NCBI GenBank assembly: GCA_900107185.1
Contig: FNPA01000002.1
Span: 212,069-276,068, forward strand
Direction of reading: 5' to 3'
Source of the DNA: Ruminococcaceae bacterium YAD3003
GTDB taxonomy: Bacteria > Bacillota > Clostridia > Saccharofermentanales > Saccharofermentanaceae
Length of the DNA: 64,000 nucleotides
The notes beneath the pieces are model-generated. The model made no database searches and was not told the origin of the DNA. It worked only from the letters and a program-made list of their open reading frames with translations. Both the position numbers and the translations under genes were made by a program. Of this stretch, positions 26,092 to 35,945 are shown one piece after another. Within the stretch, counting starts at the first letter, position 1. Each line of letters opens with the position of its first letter.

Positions 26092-27269
26092 AAATATTGG
26101 CTATTCACAATTTCCATAGATCTGGTTCAGCTAGTGGTGATGATCAGGTTTTTAAATCTGAAACTGCTTTGCTTGAAGCTCATGGCAACGATATAATTCG
26201 TTACACTGTTTCTAATGATGATTTTGACAATTCAGGTGTTTTTGGAAAAATCGGATCTGTTTTTGGAATGCTTTGGTCAAATAAAAACTACAAAGCCGTT
26301 CTTCGTATTATTAGAGAACAGAAACCGGATGTGGTACATGTTCATACCTTTTTCCCGCTTTTGTCTCCTTCAATTCTATACGCCGCGAAGAAATGTAATG
26401 TTCCAGTTGTCGCTACTTTGCATGATACACGTTTTGTTTGTCCTTGTGCTACATCATTAAGAGGAAACGAGCTTTGTAATGAGTGTGGCGATGGGCACTA
26501 TTTGCGCATGTGCAAATATGGATGTTTTAAGGGTTCAAAATTACAGAGTTTTATTGTTGCTTGTATTTTTAAATATCATAGGAAAAGACGTAGTTTTTAT
26601 AATCAAATCGATAAATATATCTGCCTTAATGATAACCAGATTAAACTCCTTGAAAATATAGGGTTTGATCGCACTAAAATTGTTAAGAAATATAATTTTG
26701 TTTCTGATGTTGATGCTAATATTTCTAATATTGATATTGAAGGTCTTCCTGAAAGATATGTCGTTTATTATGGCCGTATTGGTGAGGAAAAAGGCATCAG
26801 ATTTCTTATGAATGCCTGGGATGAGGTGAATATTCCTCTTGTAGTAATGGGTGGAGGACCTCTTGAAGATGACTTTAAACAGTGGAGCGATAGTAACTCT
26901 AGTGTCTTTTTTTTGGGATATACAGAACATAGTAAGTGTTTGAGTATTGTAAGAGGTTCTGATTTTGTTGTGTTTCCGTCTATATGGTATGAAGGCTGTT
27001 CGATGGTAGAGATTGAGACTATGTCTTTAGGCAAATCTATTATTGCAACTGATTTGGGTTTTTCTGAAGAAGCTATTATTGATAATTATAATGGAAAAAA
27101 GTTTTCGTTGGGTGATAAAAAAGGTTTTATAGATTGTGTTAATTTTCTATGGAACAATCATAGTTTATTAAATGAAATGGGAATTAATGCCCGTTGTGAG
27201 TACGAAAAAAAATACGCTCCTGAAGAAAACTATAATGAGTTAATAACTATATACAACGAGTTATTATGA
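26088..27269 (+). CDS. GT4 family glycosyltransferase
   Basis: A 393-residue GT-B retaining transferase. Features: an N-terminal acceptor domain (HNFHRSGSASGDDQVF; KPDVVHVHTFFPLLSP), a cysteine-rich insertion around residues 115-150 (FVCPCATSLRGNELCNECGDGHYLRMCKYGC) that may bind a metal, and a donor domain with VVYYGRIGEEKGIRFLMNAW and FPSIWYEGCSMVEIETMSLGKSIIA. The same cysteine pattern occurs in other GT4 enzymes of capsule clusters. Sugar and linkage are unknown. Start overlaps the preceding stop codon. Confidence 0.88.
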   Translation: MKILAIHNFHRSGSASGDDQVFKSETALLEAHGNDIIRYTVSNDDFDNSGVFGKIGSVFGMLWSNKNYKAVLRIIREQKPDVVHVHTFFPLLSPSILYAAKKCNVPVVATLHDTRFVCPCATSLRGNELCNECGDGHYLRMCKYGCFKGSKLQSFIVACIFKYHRKRRSFYNQIDKYICLNDNQIKLLENIGFDRTKIVKKYNFVSDVDANISNIDIEGLPERYVVYYGRIGEEKGIRFLMNAWDEVNIPLVVMGGGPLEDDFKQWSDSNSSVFFLGYTEHSKCLSIVRGSDFVVFPSIWYEGCSMVEIETMSLGKSIIATDLGFSEEAIIDNYNGKKFSLGDKKGFIDCVNFLWNNHSLLNEMGINARCEYEKKYAPEENYNELITIYNELL

Positions 27270-27285
27270 TTAGAAAGGTTTACTG

Positions 27286-28242
27286 ATGATATATATAGAA
27301 ATGTATGGGCGTTTAGGCAATCAATTTTTTAGATATGCTGTAGCAAGATCGCTGCAATTAGACTTCTATCCAAATGAAAAGTTGATTATAAATTTTAATC
27401 AAGTTAATGAATCTGGTGTTAATGATTCCACGTTTCGTGATTATCTGCAAGATTATAATGTAGTTCCTTATGAAACATATAATAAAAAGGGAAAGGTAAT
27501 GTGGAATGAAACTTCTCCAATTCAGAAGTTAACCGCCGCGGCTTATTATTCTGGTTTAAAAAAATATACTCCTGCTGATATGAAGGAAGAGTATGTTTAT
27601 GAGAAAAAATGGGCAAACAGATTGAATAAATATGGATTATATTGGTTTAGAGATGGCTACTTTGATTTAGGTAAGAGTAATTGTTTAAATAAAATAGTTT
27701 CTGGTAATTTTGAAGCTCCAGGATATTTTGATAAGTATAAAGATATACTAAAAGAGGAGTTTACACCTAAATATCCAAGAATAGAGAAGAATGCTAACTT
27801 ATATGAAAAAATAGAGAAGAATGAGTCAGTTTGCGTATCTATTCGAAGAGGTGATTTTGAAACTAATACTGAGTTTAAGAAGATCCACAGTATTTGTAAT
27901 CGAGATTATTTTTTAGAAGCAATAGAAAGGATAAATGCTATTCTTGTTTCACGTGGTAAAAAGCCTGTATATATACTTTTTAGTGATGATATTGAATGGG
28001 CAAAGAATAATGTAATTACTGGTTATGAAACGTATTTTGAGGATGGTACGGATCCTGTTTGGGAGAAATTGAGAATGATGAGCCTGTGTAAACACTTTAT
28101 TCTTTCTAATAGTACTTTTAGTTGGTGGTCACAATATTTATCAGCCTCTATCAACAAAATTGTTGTATCACCTTCCAGACAATATAACAATAATTTTAAA
28201 TCTCCTCTTATTGATGAAAATTGGGTTTTAATTAAACGATAA
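27286..28242 (+). CDS. GT11 family alpha-1,2-fucosyltransferase-like protein
   Basis: A 318-residue GT11 protein. It opens with IEMYGRLGNQFFRYAVARSL, the GxGNQ motif of the family, has VSIRRGDF (the H/S-x-R-R-G-D donor-phosphate motif) near residue 187, YILFSDDIEWAKNN, and the closing FILSNSTFSWWSQYL. GT11 enzymes transfer fucose (or related 6-deoxyhexoses) to galactose or similar acceptors. No GDP-fucose genes are visible in the window, so donor supply must be elsewhere. Very AT-rich. ATG 27286 has AAAGG 7 bp upstream. Confidence 0.88.
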   Translation: MIYIEMYGRLGNQFFRYAVARSLQLDFYPNEKLIINFNQVNESGVNDSTFRDYLQDYNVVPYETYNKKGKVMWNETSPIQKLTAAAYYSGLKKYTPADMKEEYVYEKKWANRLNKYGLYWFRDGYFDLGKSNCLNKIVSGNFEAPGYFDKYKDILKEEFTPKYPRIEKNANLYEKIEKNESVCVSIRRGDFETNTEFKKIHSICNRDYFLEAIERINAILVSRGKKPVYILFSDDIEWAKNNVITGYETYFEDGTDPVWEKLRMMSLCKHFILSNSTFSWWSQYLSASINKIVVSPSRQYNNNFKSPLIDENWVLIKR

Positions 28243-28265
28243 TATCTTTTAGTTTGGTGTTTTAA

Positions 28266-29231
28266 ATGTGTTTTTTATCTGTCATAATTCCGGTTTATAA
28301 TGTTGAAGAATACTTGGCACGCTGTATAAATAGTCTTATTAACCAAGAATATTTTGATAGAATTGAACTCCTTTTAATTGATGATGGTTCGAATGATTCA
28401 AGTGGGTCAATTTGTGATTCTTATAGTGGTAAATACGAAAACATTAAAACTATTCATAAAGATAACGGCGGTTTATCTGATGCAAGAAATGTTGGAATAG
28501 GTATAGCTAAAGGTAAGTATTTAGCCTTTTTAGATTCTGATGATTATGTTTCTGATACATTTGTGGCTGATATGATTAATATATCTACGAATAATCAGGC
28601 TGACATAATTAGTTTTGGTTATATATATAAACTTGAATCGAATGAATTAAAACTTAAGGGTGATAAAAAAATACAAGTAAAATCTCAATCAGAGATGATT
28701 GAAGATTTGATTAAAAACAAAATTGGTAATCAGATATGCTTTAATATCTATTTGTCATCATTGTTTAATGATGTTTCTTTTCCGTTAAATAGAGCTTATG
28801 AAGACATTGCAACCTTTTATAAACTCATTTTAAAATCTAGAGATTTTGTTACTGTTAATTATTCATATTATATCTACGATATTACTAATGAAAACTCGAT
28901 AACTAAGCGACCATCACTAAAAAAAATGCAAGATATGCTTACTTCTACTAATGAGCAATTTCATGCATTAAAGAGCTTTTTGGGATCTCAGAATTCGTTA
29001 TTAACGTATTTAAAATATAATCTAATTGATAAGTATATTTATATATTTTTAAAAGTATATCGAGAAATCGGATGTAATGATGAAACAAAGCCTTTTTTAA
29101 TTAATCTTGAAAAAGATATTGCCAATTTAATGCCCATATTTTTATTTAATTACGGCAATTATAGTATTAAGCGATATCTTTATTATGTTTTTTATCATAG
29201 AAGAATTAAAAATAATCTATTGAGTTCTTAA
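28266..29231 (+). CDS. GT2 family glycosyltransferase
   Basis: A 321-residue inverting GT-A enzyme. LSVIIPVYNVEEYLARCINSL opens the Rossmann-like fold; LLIDDGSNDSSG (nucleotide binding), NGGLSDARNVGIGIAKGKYLAFLDSDDYV with the DxD metal site. The C-terminal 120 residues are helical and specific to this protein. Acceptor and donor are unknown. Codons are very AT-rich compared with the flanking housekeeping genes. The ribosome site is poor. Confidence 0.88.
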   Translation: MCFLSVIIPVYNVEEYLARCINSLINQEYFDRIELLLIDDGSNDSSGSICDSYSGKYENIKTIHKDNGGLSDARNVGIGIAKGKYLAFLDSDDYVSDTFVADMINISTNNQADIISFGYIYKLESNELKLKGDKKIQVKSQSEMIEDLIKNKIGNQICFNIYLSSLFNDVSFPLNRAYEDIATFYKLILKSRDFVTVNYSYYIYDITNENSITKRPSLKKMQDMLTSTNEQFHALKSFLGSQNSLLTYLKYNLIDKYIYIFLKVYREIGCNDETKPFLINLEKDIANLMPIFLFNYGNYSIKRYLYYVFYHRRIKNNLLSS

Positions 29232-29272
29232 TTAATTATGAAAGAATTCGTTGTTAACAATTCATTAATCAT

Positions 29273-30586
29273 ATGGTATTAGCAATTAGAAAATCAAAGA
29301 GTCATATAATAAAGTTATTAGTTTTATTTCAACTGTATTATGTTTGTTTTGTACAGTTGCTAATTGATCATGGTTTCCCAAGGTCATTAACTCTAGTTTG
29401 TGATTTTATTAATTGTCTGCTTTTTTTCTGTTTAATTGCTTATTATGGAAAAACGATTAGGATTATTAGATCGTTAAAGCCATATTATGTTTTATTTTCT
29501 TTGTTTTTCTTTATGGGTACTTTATCTGCGTTATTATATGGTTTTAATATTGTCTTATGGTTGTGGTCATTTAGAAATTTTGGAAGGTTTTTATTGTTTT
29601 TTACATCTTGTTTAGTTTTTTTGGAATCTAAAGATTATGAACTATTAAGAAGATCGTTTTATGTAATTGGTCATATTTGCTTTTTACTATGCTTATATCA
29701 ATTCTTTGTTTTAAAGTTAAGAGGCGATTATATAGGAGGTGTTTTTGGTACTAATCATGGTGTGGCGAATACTTGGATTAATGTTTTTATTATTGTTCTT
29801 TTTACTTTTTCAATAACCGATTGGTTTAGCTCGGGAAAGGGAGGACTAAAGTTTTTAATTGTAGTTTTAGAAAGTGCAGTTATTGCTGTAGTGGGAGAGT
29901 TAAAATTCTTATTCCTTGAGATTATTATTATAATTCTATTATGTTTCATTCTATTCATTAAAACTTACAAACGATTTTATAAATCTCTTTTTGTTTCTTT
30001 TCTTGGTATCATTGTTCTTTGTATTACTATTCCTGTATTGTATAAAATGTTTCCTATGTTTAGAAATTTCTTTACATTTGATACATTGGTTAAAACAGCT
30101 ACAGAAAGTTATACTGGGAACGGAGATTTAGGTAGACTTACAGCTATTCATGATATCTCTGAAAATATATTTGATAGAGATTTGTTTAAAATACTATTTG
30201 GTATTGGCCTAGGTAATGGCGAGTATTCCGGTCAACAAACATTTTTACAGAGTGAGTTCTACATAAAGTATCAATATACCAATTACAATTGGTTTACTGA
30301 TGCTATTATTATGGTTCAAAATGGACTTTTGGGGGTGTTTTTATATCTTTTTGGTCTATTATATCTTTTGAGTATCCAGATTCGTTACTTAAATAATTCA
30401 AAAAATATAGACAATAGTGTCTATTCAAGTTTTATATTGATAGTATTGTGTTTTTTCTTGTTTTTCTATAATTTATCGTTAAATTGCGAGATAGCTTATT
30501 TGATGTATGCTTTTGTATCTTTTGGTATTTCACAATGTGTTCTAAAACGCAAGTTTGATACAGATAAAGGTGTTCTTACGGAGTAA
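29273..30586 (+). CDS. Wzy-like polysaccharide polymerase
   Basis: A 437-residue protein with roughly 11 hydrophobic helices and one larger extracellular loop (about 265-335), the layout of O-antigen/capsule polymerases. Wzy proteins share little sequence, so the call rests on topology and on position among glycosyltransferases and a flippase. It would join repeat units on the outer face of the membrane. ATG 29273 has no good ribosome site; a 14-codon ORF ending just before (29238-29282) overlaps it and could feed ribosomes to this start. Confidence 0.75.
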   Translation: MVLAIRKSKSHIIKLLVLFQLYYVCFVQLLIDHGFPRSLTLVCDFINCLLFFCLIAYYGKTIRIIRSLKPYYVLFSLFFFMGTLSALLYGFNIVLWLWSFRNFGRFLLFFTSCLVFLESKDYELLRRSFYVIGHICFLLCLYQFFVLKLRGDYIGGVFGTNHGVANTWINVFIIVLFTFSITDWFSSGKGGLKFLIVVLESAVIAVVGELKFLFLEIIIIILLCFILFIKTYKRFYKSLFVSFLGIIVLCITIPVLYKMFPMFRNFFTFDTLVKTATESYTGNGDLGRLTAIHDISENIFDRDLFKILFGIGLGNGEYSGQQTFLQSEFYIKYQYTNYNWFTDAIIMVQNGLLGVFLYLFGLLYLLSIQIRYLNNSKNIDNSVYSSFILIVLCFFLFFYNLSLNCEIAYLMYAFVSFGISQCVLKRKFDTDKGVLTE

Positions 30587-30590
30587 ATAT

Positions 30591-31547
30591 ATGATTTCAA
30601 TAATTATTCCTGCTTATAATTCTGAACTTTATATAGCACAATGCATAGAAAGCATTCTGCATCAAACTTTTTCAGATTTTGAAGTTATAATAATTGATGA
30701 TGGTTCTACTGATAGGACTTCGAGTATATCTCGGGAGTATAGTTTAAATGATTCTAGAATTAAAATAATAACAATTGAAAACTCAGGTGTTTCTAATGCT
30801 CGGAATATTGGTCTTCGAATAGCTGCCGGTGATTTTATTACATTTGTAGATTCAGATGATGTTGTATCACCTATATATTTAGAAGTTCTTTACGATCTGA
30901 TTAAAGATAATAGTATTTCAATTTGCAAGTTAGTGGATTTTAGTAATGGGGAAAATCCTGAATTTTCTATTAGTAATAATTCTGTTTTTATTGAGAGCGC
31001 ATCTGATTTTGATTTCACTGACGATTATTCACACTCGACTGCTACTGCTGTTTTATTTAGCAAAGATTGTGTTAGTGGTATTAATTTTTGTAGTGATTTG
31101 TATGTAGCTGAAGATTCTTTGTTTTTTTTTCAAGCTTTGTTGAAAGCGAAAGGGATAATTGTTTCTAATTCATGTTTATATGGATACAGAAGACAATGTA
31201 GTTCTGTAACTGGTAGTAAGAAATATGGTGATAAAGAATTTACTGAAATTGATGCATGGAATTTAATTTGCAAATTGGCTGACGATAAAAACAATAATTC
31301 TGCTCTTGCTGTTTCAAGTCATATTGTTCTAGGTTTTAATGCTTATAAAGGCCTAAAGTATCTTCGTCATAGAGATTTTGAAAACTATTATAGATGGAAC
31401 ACTTGTATTAGTGTTATGAAAAAACAATGTCCTTATGTTAAAAAATCAAAGTTAAGTAAATTTAAAGTATTGCGCTACTGTTTTACGTCGCGCTTTCCTG
31501 CTGTTGGTGTTGGTATATATAATTTTGCGAATAGATTGAGGGGATGA
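30591..31547 (+). CDS. GT2 family glycosyltransferase
   Basis: A 318-residue GT-A enzyme with ISIIIPAYNSELYIAQCIESI, VIIIDDGSTDRTSS and GDFITFVDSDDVV (DxD). ATG 30591 is chosen over an in-frame upstream codon because CGGAG (30579-30583) is 7 bp before it. The previous gene ends 4 bp upstream. The C-terminal half has a basic, cysteine-containing helical region (WNTCISVMKKQCPYVKKSKLSKFKVLRYCF), probably membrane-associating. Donor and acceptor unknown. Confidence 0.88.
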   Translation: MISIIIPAYNSELYIAQCIESILHQTFSDFEVIIIDDGSTDRTSSISREYSLNDSRIKIITIENSGVSNARNIGLRIAAGDFITFVDSDDVVSPIYLEVLYDLIKDNSISICKLVDFSNGENPEFSISNNSVFIESASDFDFTDDYSHSTATAVLFSKDCVSGINFCSDLYVAEDSLFFFQALLKAKGIIVSNSCLYGYRRQCSSVTGSKKYGDKEFTEIDAWNLICKLADDKNNNSALAVSSHIVLGFNAYKGLKYLRHRDFENYYRWNTCISVMKKQCPYVKKSKLSKFKVLRYCFTSRFPAVGVGIYNFANRLRG

Positions 31548-31552
31548 ATATT

Positions 31553-32638
31553 ATGAATAAACGAGTTGGTATTATTACCTTTCATTGTTCATTTAATTAC
31601 GGATCTGTATTACAGGCGTATGCTTTGCAAGAATTTATTGCTAGTTTAGGTTATAAGTCTAAAATAATTAATTATATCGACAAAGCAGATTTTGAACAGT
31701 ATAGATTGTTTCGTACAAATAGTTATAAAAATAATCCTAAGATTGTTTTAGCTGATATTGTGTTTTTCCTACAACACAGACGTAGAAAGGTTTCTTTTGA
31801 GAGTTTTCAGAAGAATCATTTTAGGTTAACTGAAACCTTTCGTTCTGAGTGTGATTTATCTAAATTAAATAGTGTTTTTGATATTTTTGTTTGTGGTGGT
31901 GATCAAATCTGGAATTTAAATTGTACGAACGGAATAAATGGACCGTATTTCCTTTCTTTTGTTAATGAATCTAAAAAGCTAATTAGTTATGCGCCTAGCA
32001 TGGCTAGTGACTCTTTTGATTCTCATTATGATAATGATCTGAGAAAACTATTGATGAGATTTAATTCAATATCAGTGAGAGAAAGAGATTCCGTAGCATA
32101 TGTTGAGCGATTAATATCCAAAAAGGTTACTTGTGCTATAGATCCTACATTTCTTATGGAACGCTCTTTCTATGAATCGTTAATTGTGAATCCGAATGAA
32201 CATAAGCATTACGTTTTTGCTTATATGATCGCAGACGATGAAAGATTAATAGATTATTTAATGTCTTTAGCTGAAAGTGGTGTTAAAGTGTATTTCTTAA
32301 GTTTACATTGTTATAGCTCTTTAAAAGTAAAGAATTTATATGGTATATCTCCCGAAAAGTTTTTAGGATATATTAAGTACGCTGACTATGTAGTAACAAA
32401 TTCTTTTCACGCTACTATTTTTTCCATTATTTTTGAAAAGCGATTTTTAGTATTTAATAAAGGAGCATCGTCTTCTAGAATTAGCAATTTGTTAGATACA
32501 CTAAATTTAAATGAAAGAACAGATTTATCTTGTATTAATAATTCAATTGATTATAACCAGGTAAATTCTGTGCTAGAAAAATGGAAATATGAATCAAAAG
32601 AATATCTCATTAAAGCGTTAGGACATGAACATGAGTAA
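31553..32638 (+). CDS. polysaccharide pyruvyl transferase family protein
   Basis: A 361-residue protein of the CsaB-like pyruvyltransferase family, which puts ketal pyruvate on sugar residues of surface glycans, giving negative charge. Visible: VGIITFHCSFNYGSVLQAYALQEFI at the start, FVCGGDQIWNLNC in the middle, and YADYVVTNSFHATIFSIIFEKRF, the family's phosphoenolpyruvate-binding half. ATG 31553 fits GAGGGG (31538-31543) better than ATG 31544, which would overlap the previous stop codon. Confidence 0.87.
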   Translation: MNKRVGIITFHCSFNYGSVLQAYALQEFIASLGYKSKIINYIDKADFEQYRLFRTNSYKNNPKIVLADIVFFLQHRRRKVSFESFQKNHFRLTETFRSECDLSKLNSVFDIFVCGGDQIWNLNCTNGINGPYFLSFVNESKKLISYAPSMASDSFDSHYDNDLRKLLMRFNSISVRERDSVAYVERLISKKVTCAIDPTFLMERSFYESLIVNPNEHKHYVFAYMIADDERLIDYLMSLAESGVKVYFLSLHCYSSLKVKNLYGISPEKFLGYIKYADYVVTNSFHATIFSIIFEKRFLVFNKGASSSRISNLLDTLNLNERTDLSCINNSIDYNQVNSVLEKWKYESKEYLIKALGHEHE

Positions 32639-34064
32639 TAAATCTGATGTTAGAGGAAAGTATTTAGTAAAGAATACTGCAATTTTTGCTTTGGGGAATA
32701 TTGCCACTAAATTCATAACTTTTTTTTTGGTCCCGTTGTATACCAATGCTTTGTCTAAACCAGAGTACGGAATCGTTGATCTTGTTAGTACTATAAGTAT
32801 TGTTTTGGCACCTATTTTAATATTGAATATTAATGAAGCAGTAATGCGTTTTTCTCTAGATAAAAATGCCGATTATGAACGAATTATGAGCATTGGTTTA
32901 TCTGCTCTTGTAGGTGGAATTCTCATAGGTATTGCTGTCATTCCAATTTCCTCATTGTTTAACAGCATATCATCATTGGGGCTATTAATTTATTTATATA
33001 CTATTTCGCTTGGCTCAAGCCAGTTGTTTCTATCTTATTTGCGTGGTAGAGAGAAATTGATTTTGTATTCTATTGGCAATTTTTTAAACACCCTACTTAT
33101 AGCAATCTTTAATATTCTGTTTTTGCTATATTTCAAACTTGGTGTAAAGGGGTATATATATGCGTTTATTCTTTCATACACTATTACAGCTATATATGCT
33201 TTTATTGCAGCTAATATTAGTAGAGTTATTATCAAATTTAAGTTTGATATTATGCTTGCTAAACAGATGGTTAAGTATTCAGTTGTATTGATTCCGAATA
33301 CCTTTATGTGGTGGATTATGAATTCATCTGACAGGGTAATGGTTACTTACTATTTAGGGGCTGCGGCCAATGGTGTTTATGCAATTTCAAATAAACTCCC
33401 ATCTTTGATTTCTTTGTTTGCAAGTGTTTTTAGTCAGGCTTGGAGTTATTCTGCTGTGCGTGAAGACGGTTCTGTAGATGAGAGTGAATACAGTAATAGT
33501 GTTTTTAAAATGTTTATTTCTGTTGTTATGCTTTGCGGAATAGGACTGCTTACTGTAATTAAAGTTTTTCTATATTATTATGTTGCAGAATCATTTTTTG
33601 AAGCTTGGAAATACACGCCATTTTTGATTATCGGTTGTGTTTATTTGGCATTAGCAACATTTATGTCTACTAGTTATACGGTACATAAAGATAGTTTTGG
33701 TTTCCTTTTTTCTGCTGCTTTTGGGGCCTCATTAAATGTTGTTTTAAACTTTATGCTTATTTTAACTGTCGGAATTCAAGGAGCAGCAATTGCAACTTGT
33801 ATAAGTTATATTGCTGTGTTTTTATTTAGGCTTTTTCATACTAGAAAGTATTTATATTATAATGTGAATATAAAAGAATTCTATTTTGGTACTATAATGA
33901 TGATTATTACAACAATTCTTATGTTTGTTGATAATATATACGGTTTCTTATTTCAATTTTTGATTTTAGCGATTTCTCTGATTTTTTACTATAAATCATG
34001 GATGCCTCTTATTTCGAAATTCTATATGTTAATCAAAGGAAAAATGCAAAATGGAGCAAAATAA
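32631..34064 (+). CDS. Wzx-type oligosaccharide flippase (first)
   Basis: A 477-residue MVF/MATE-like membrane protein with about 12-14 helices. The first helices contain KNTAIFALGNIATKFITFFLVPLYTNALSKPEYGIVDLV, typical of polysaccharide-transport (PST) flippases that move lipid-linked repeat units outward. ATG 32631 is favoured over ATG 32625 by spacing from AGGA. It overlaps the pyruvyltransferase stop codon by 8 bp. Very AT-rich. Confidence 0.9.
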   Translation: MSNKSDVRGKYLVKNTAIFALGNIATKFITFFLVPLYTNALSKPEYGIVDLVSTISIVLAPILILNINEAVMRFSLDKNADYERIMSIGLSALVGGILIGIAVIPISSLFNSISSLGLLIYLYTISLGSSQLFLSYLRGREKLILYSIGNFLNTLLIAIFNILFLLYFKLGVKGYIYAFILSYTITAIYAFIAANISRVIIKFKFDIMLAKQMVKYSVVLIPNTFMWWIMNSSDRVMVTYYLGAAANGVYAISNKLPSLISLFASVFSQAWSYSAVREDGSVDESEYSNSVFKMFISVVMLCGIGLLTVIKVFLYYYVAESFFEAWKYTPFLIIGCVYLALATFMSTSYTVHKDSFGFLFSAAFGASLNVVLNFMLILTVGIQGAAIATCISYIAVFLFRLFHTRKYLYYNVNIKEFYFGTIMMIITTILMFVDNIYGFLFQFLILAISLIFYYKSWMPLISKFYMLIKGKMQNGAK

Positions 34065-35031
34065 TAAAGTGTCAATTATTGTGCCTGTCTATAATGTTGA
34101 GAATTATATCTATGAATGTGTTAATTCATTAATGCATCAGGATTATAATAATATAGAGATTATTCTTGTTGATGATGGATCACCGGATAAAAGTGGTGAA
34201 ATATTAGATAGACTTAAACTTTTAGATGAACGAATTATAGTTGTTCACAAGTTGAATGAAGGAGTTTCTTCTGCTAGAAATGCTGGCCTAAAAATAGCTA
34301 GCGGTGATTATTTAATGTTTGTTGATGGCGATGATTGGGTTGATCCTAATTATGTTTCATATTTTCTATCTCTTGTTAAGAATAATAAATGCATGATTGG
34401 TATTAATAGAAATAATTATTATGTGAATAATAGTAAATCATCTGATGATATAAGTATTGTAACTGCTGAGAAAGCTATTGAGTGGATCTATTCAGGAGAC
34501 ATTTTCGTTGCTGTATGGAACAAAATTTATAGTAGTAAATTGGTTAAAAACAATAATATATTTTTTAATCAGGATATATGGTTTGGTGAAGGTATGTTAT
34601 TTAACATTGAGTGTCTTCAATTTGTTGACTCAGTTGTTGTTGGCGAAAAAACTGTATATCATCAGGTTTACAACGTTAATAGTGCTATGAGAAAATTTAA
34701 TTTAGATAGTTACTTGTGTGGGATTCGATCTTTAGATATCCAACGAGGAATCTGGAAGAAAAGAACGAATGATATTGAGAGAGAGTGGTTGTTTCATAGG
34801 TTTATGTATAACAGATATATAATCGTTGGACTTGTCGAGACAAATACTTTAAAAGAACATGCTTCAATTTATAAAGAGTGTGTACGAAATATTAGAAAGA
34901 ATATGACATTAGTAGTAAAGAGAGAGAAGTCCTTTAAACACAAAATTGGTTGGATTTGTTTTTGTATATTTCCAAGACTCATGGCCAAAAGAGAAATTAG
35001 AATAAAAATGAGGTTTGTTGGAGAAACATAA
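34051..35031 (+). CDS. GT2 family glycosyltransferase
   Basis: A 326-residue GT-A enzyme: VSIIVPVYNVENYIYECVNSLM, IILVDDGSPDKSGE, GVSSARNAGLKIASGDYLMFVDGDDWV (DxD). It overlaps the flippase stop by 14 bp and its own stop overlaps the rfbD start codon. The C-terminus is strongly basic. It is the last of the AT-rich genes; composition changes sharply at rfbD. Donor and acceptor unknown. Confidence 0.88.
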   Translation: MEQNNKVSIIVPVYNVENYIYECVNSLMHQDYNNIEIILVDDGSPDKSGEILDRLKLLDERIIVVHKLNEGVSSARNAGLKIASGDYLMFVDGDDWVDPNYVSYFLSLVKNNKCMIGINRNNYYVNNSKSSDDISIVTAEKAIEWIYSGDIFVAVWNKIYSSKLVKNNNIFFNQDIWFGEGMLFNIECLQFVDSVVVGEKTVYHQVYNVNSAMRKFNLDSYLCGIRSLDIQRGIWKKRTNDIEREWLFHRFMYNRYIIVGLVETNTLKEHASIYKECVRNIRKNMTLVVKREKSFKHKIGWICFCIFPRLMAKREIRIKMRFVGET

Positions 35032-35945
35032 TGAAATTATTTGTTACCGGTGTTTGCGGCCAATTAGGTCATGATGTAGTAAATAATGCTATTGCCAGAG
35101 GTTATGAAGCTGTAGGTTCTGATATTCAACCTATATATTCAGGTATTGCCGATGGCAGTGCTGTAACTTCAGCTCCTTATGTTCAACTTGATATCACAGA
35201 CAGAGATGCTGTTCTTTCTGCAATAGAAGAGATCAGACCAGATGCAATAATTCATTGTGCTGCATGGACAGCTGTAGATGCTGCAGAGGAAGAAGAAAAT
35301 AAGGCTAAGGTTCATTCTATTAATGTAGATGGAACTAAGAATATTGCTGATGCTGCTAAGTCAGTTGACGCTAAGATGCTTTATCTCTCTACTGATTATG
35401 TTTTTGATGGTAAAGGCGACAGACCTTGGGAACCGGATGACAAGTGCTATGCACCTCTTAATGTTTATGGTCAGAGTAAACTTGACGGTGAATTAGCAGT
35501 ATCTGGAACTCTTGATAAGTTCTTTATTGTAAGAATAGCTTGGGTATTTGGTCTTAATGGTAAGAACTTCATTAAGACAATGATCAATGTAGGGAAGACT
35601 CATGATACTGTAAGAGTAGTTAATGATCAGATAGGAACCCCAACGTACACATTGGATCTTTCCAGACTTTTGGTTGATATGGTAGCAACTGATAAGTATG
35701 GTTACTATCATGCTACAAACGAAGGTGGTTATATTTCATGGTATGATTTCTGTGTTGAGTTCTATAAGCAATATGGACTTGATACTAAGGTAATCCCGGT
35801 TACTACTACGGAATACGGATTGTCAAAGGCAGCAAGACCTGAAAATAGCAGATTAGATAAGAGTAAGCTTGTAGAAGCTGGGTTTACACCGTTGCCTGAC
35901 TGGAAAGATGCAGTAAGTAGATATTTGGCGGAGGCAGAACTGTAA
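35031..35945 (+). CDS. rfbD: dTDP-4-dehydrorhamnose reductase
   Basis: A 304-residue extended SDR that performs the last step of dTDP-L-rhamnose synthesis. The NADPH motif TGVCGQLGHDV is at the N-terminus, then DITDRDAVLSAIEEIRPDAIIHCAAWTAVDAAEEE and LSTDYVFDGKGDRPWEPDD with the catalytic YGQSKLDGE. The gene is followed with a 1-bp overlap by rfbC. Base composition returns to the housekeeping type. Rhamnose made here probably feeds the DUF1972 transferase upstream. Confidence 0.95.
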   Translation: MKLFVTGVCGQLGHDVVNNAIARGYEAVGSDIQPIYSGIADGSAVTSAPYVQLDITDRDAVLSAIEEIRPDAIIHCAAWTAVDAAEEEENKAKVHSINVDGTKNIADAAKSVDAKMLYLSTDYVFDGKGDRPWEPDDKCYAPLNVYGQSKLDGELAVSGTLDKFFIVRIAWVFGLNGKNFIKTMINVGKTHDTVRVVNDQIGTPTYTLDLSRLLVDMVATDKYGYYHATNEGGYISWYDFCVEFYKQYGLDTKVIPVTTTEYGLSKAARPENSRLDKSKLVEAGFTPLPDWKDAVSRYLAEAEL

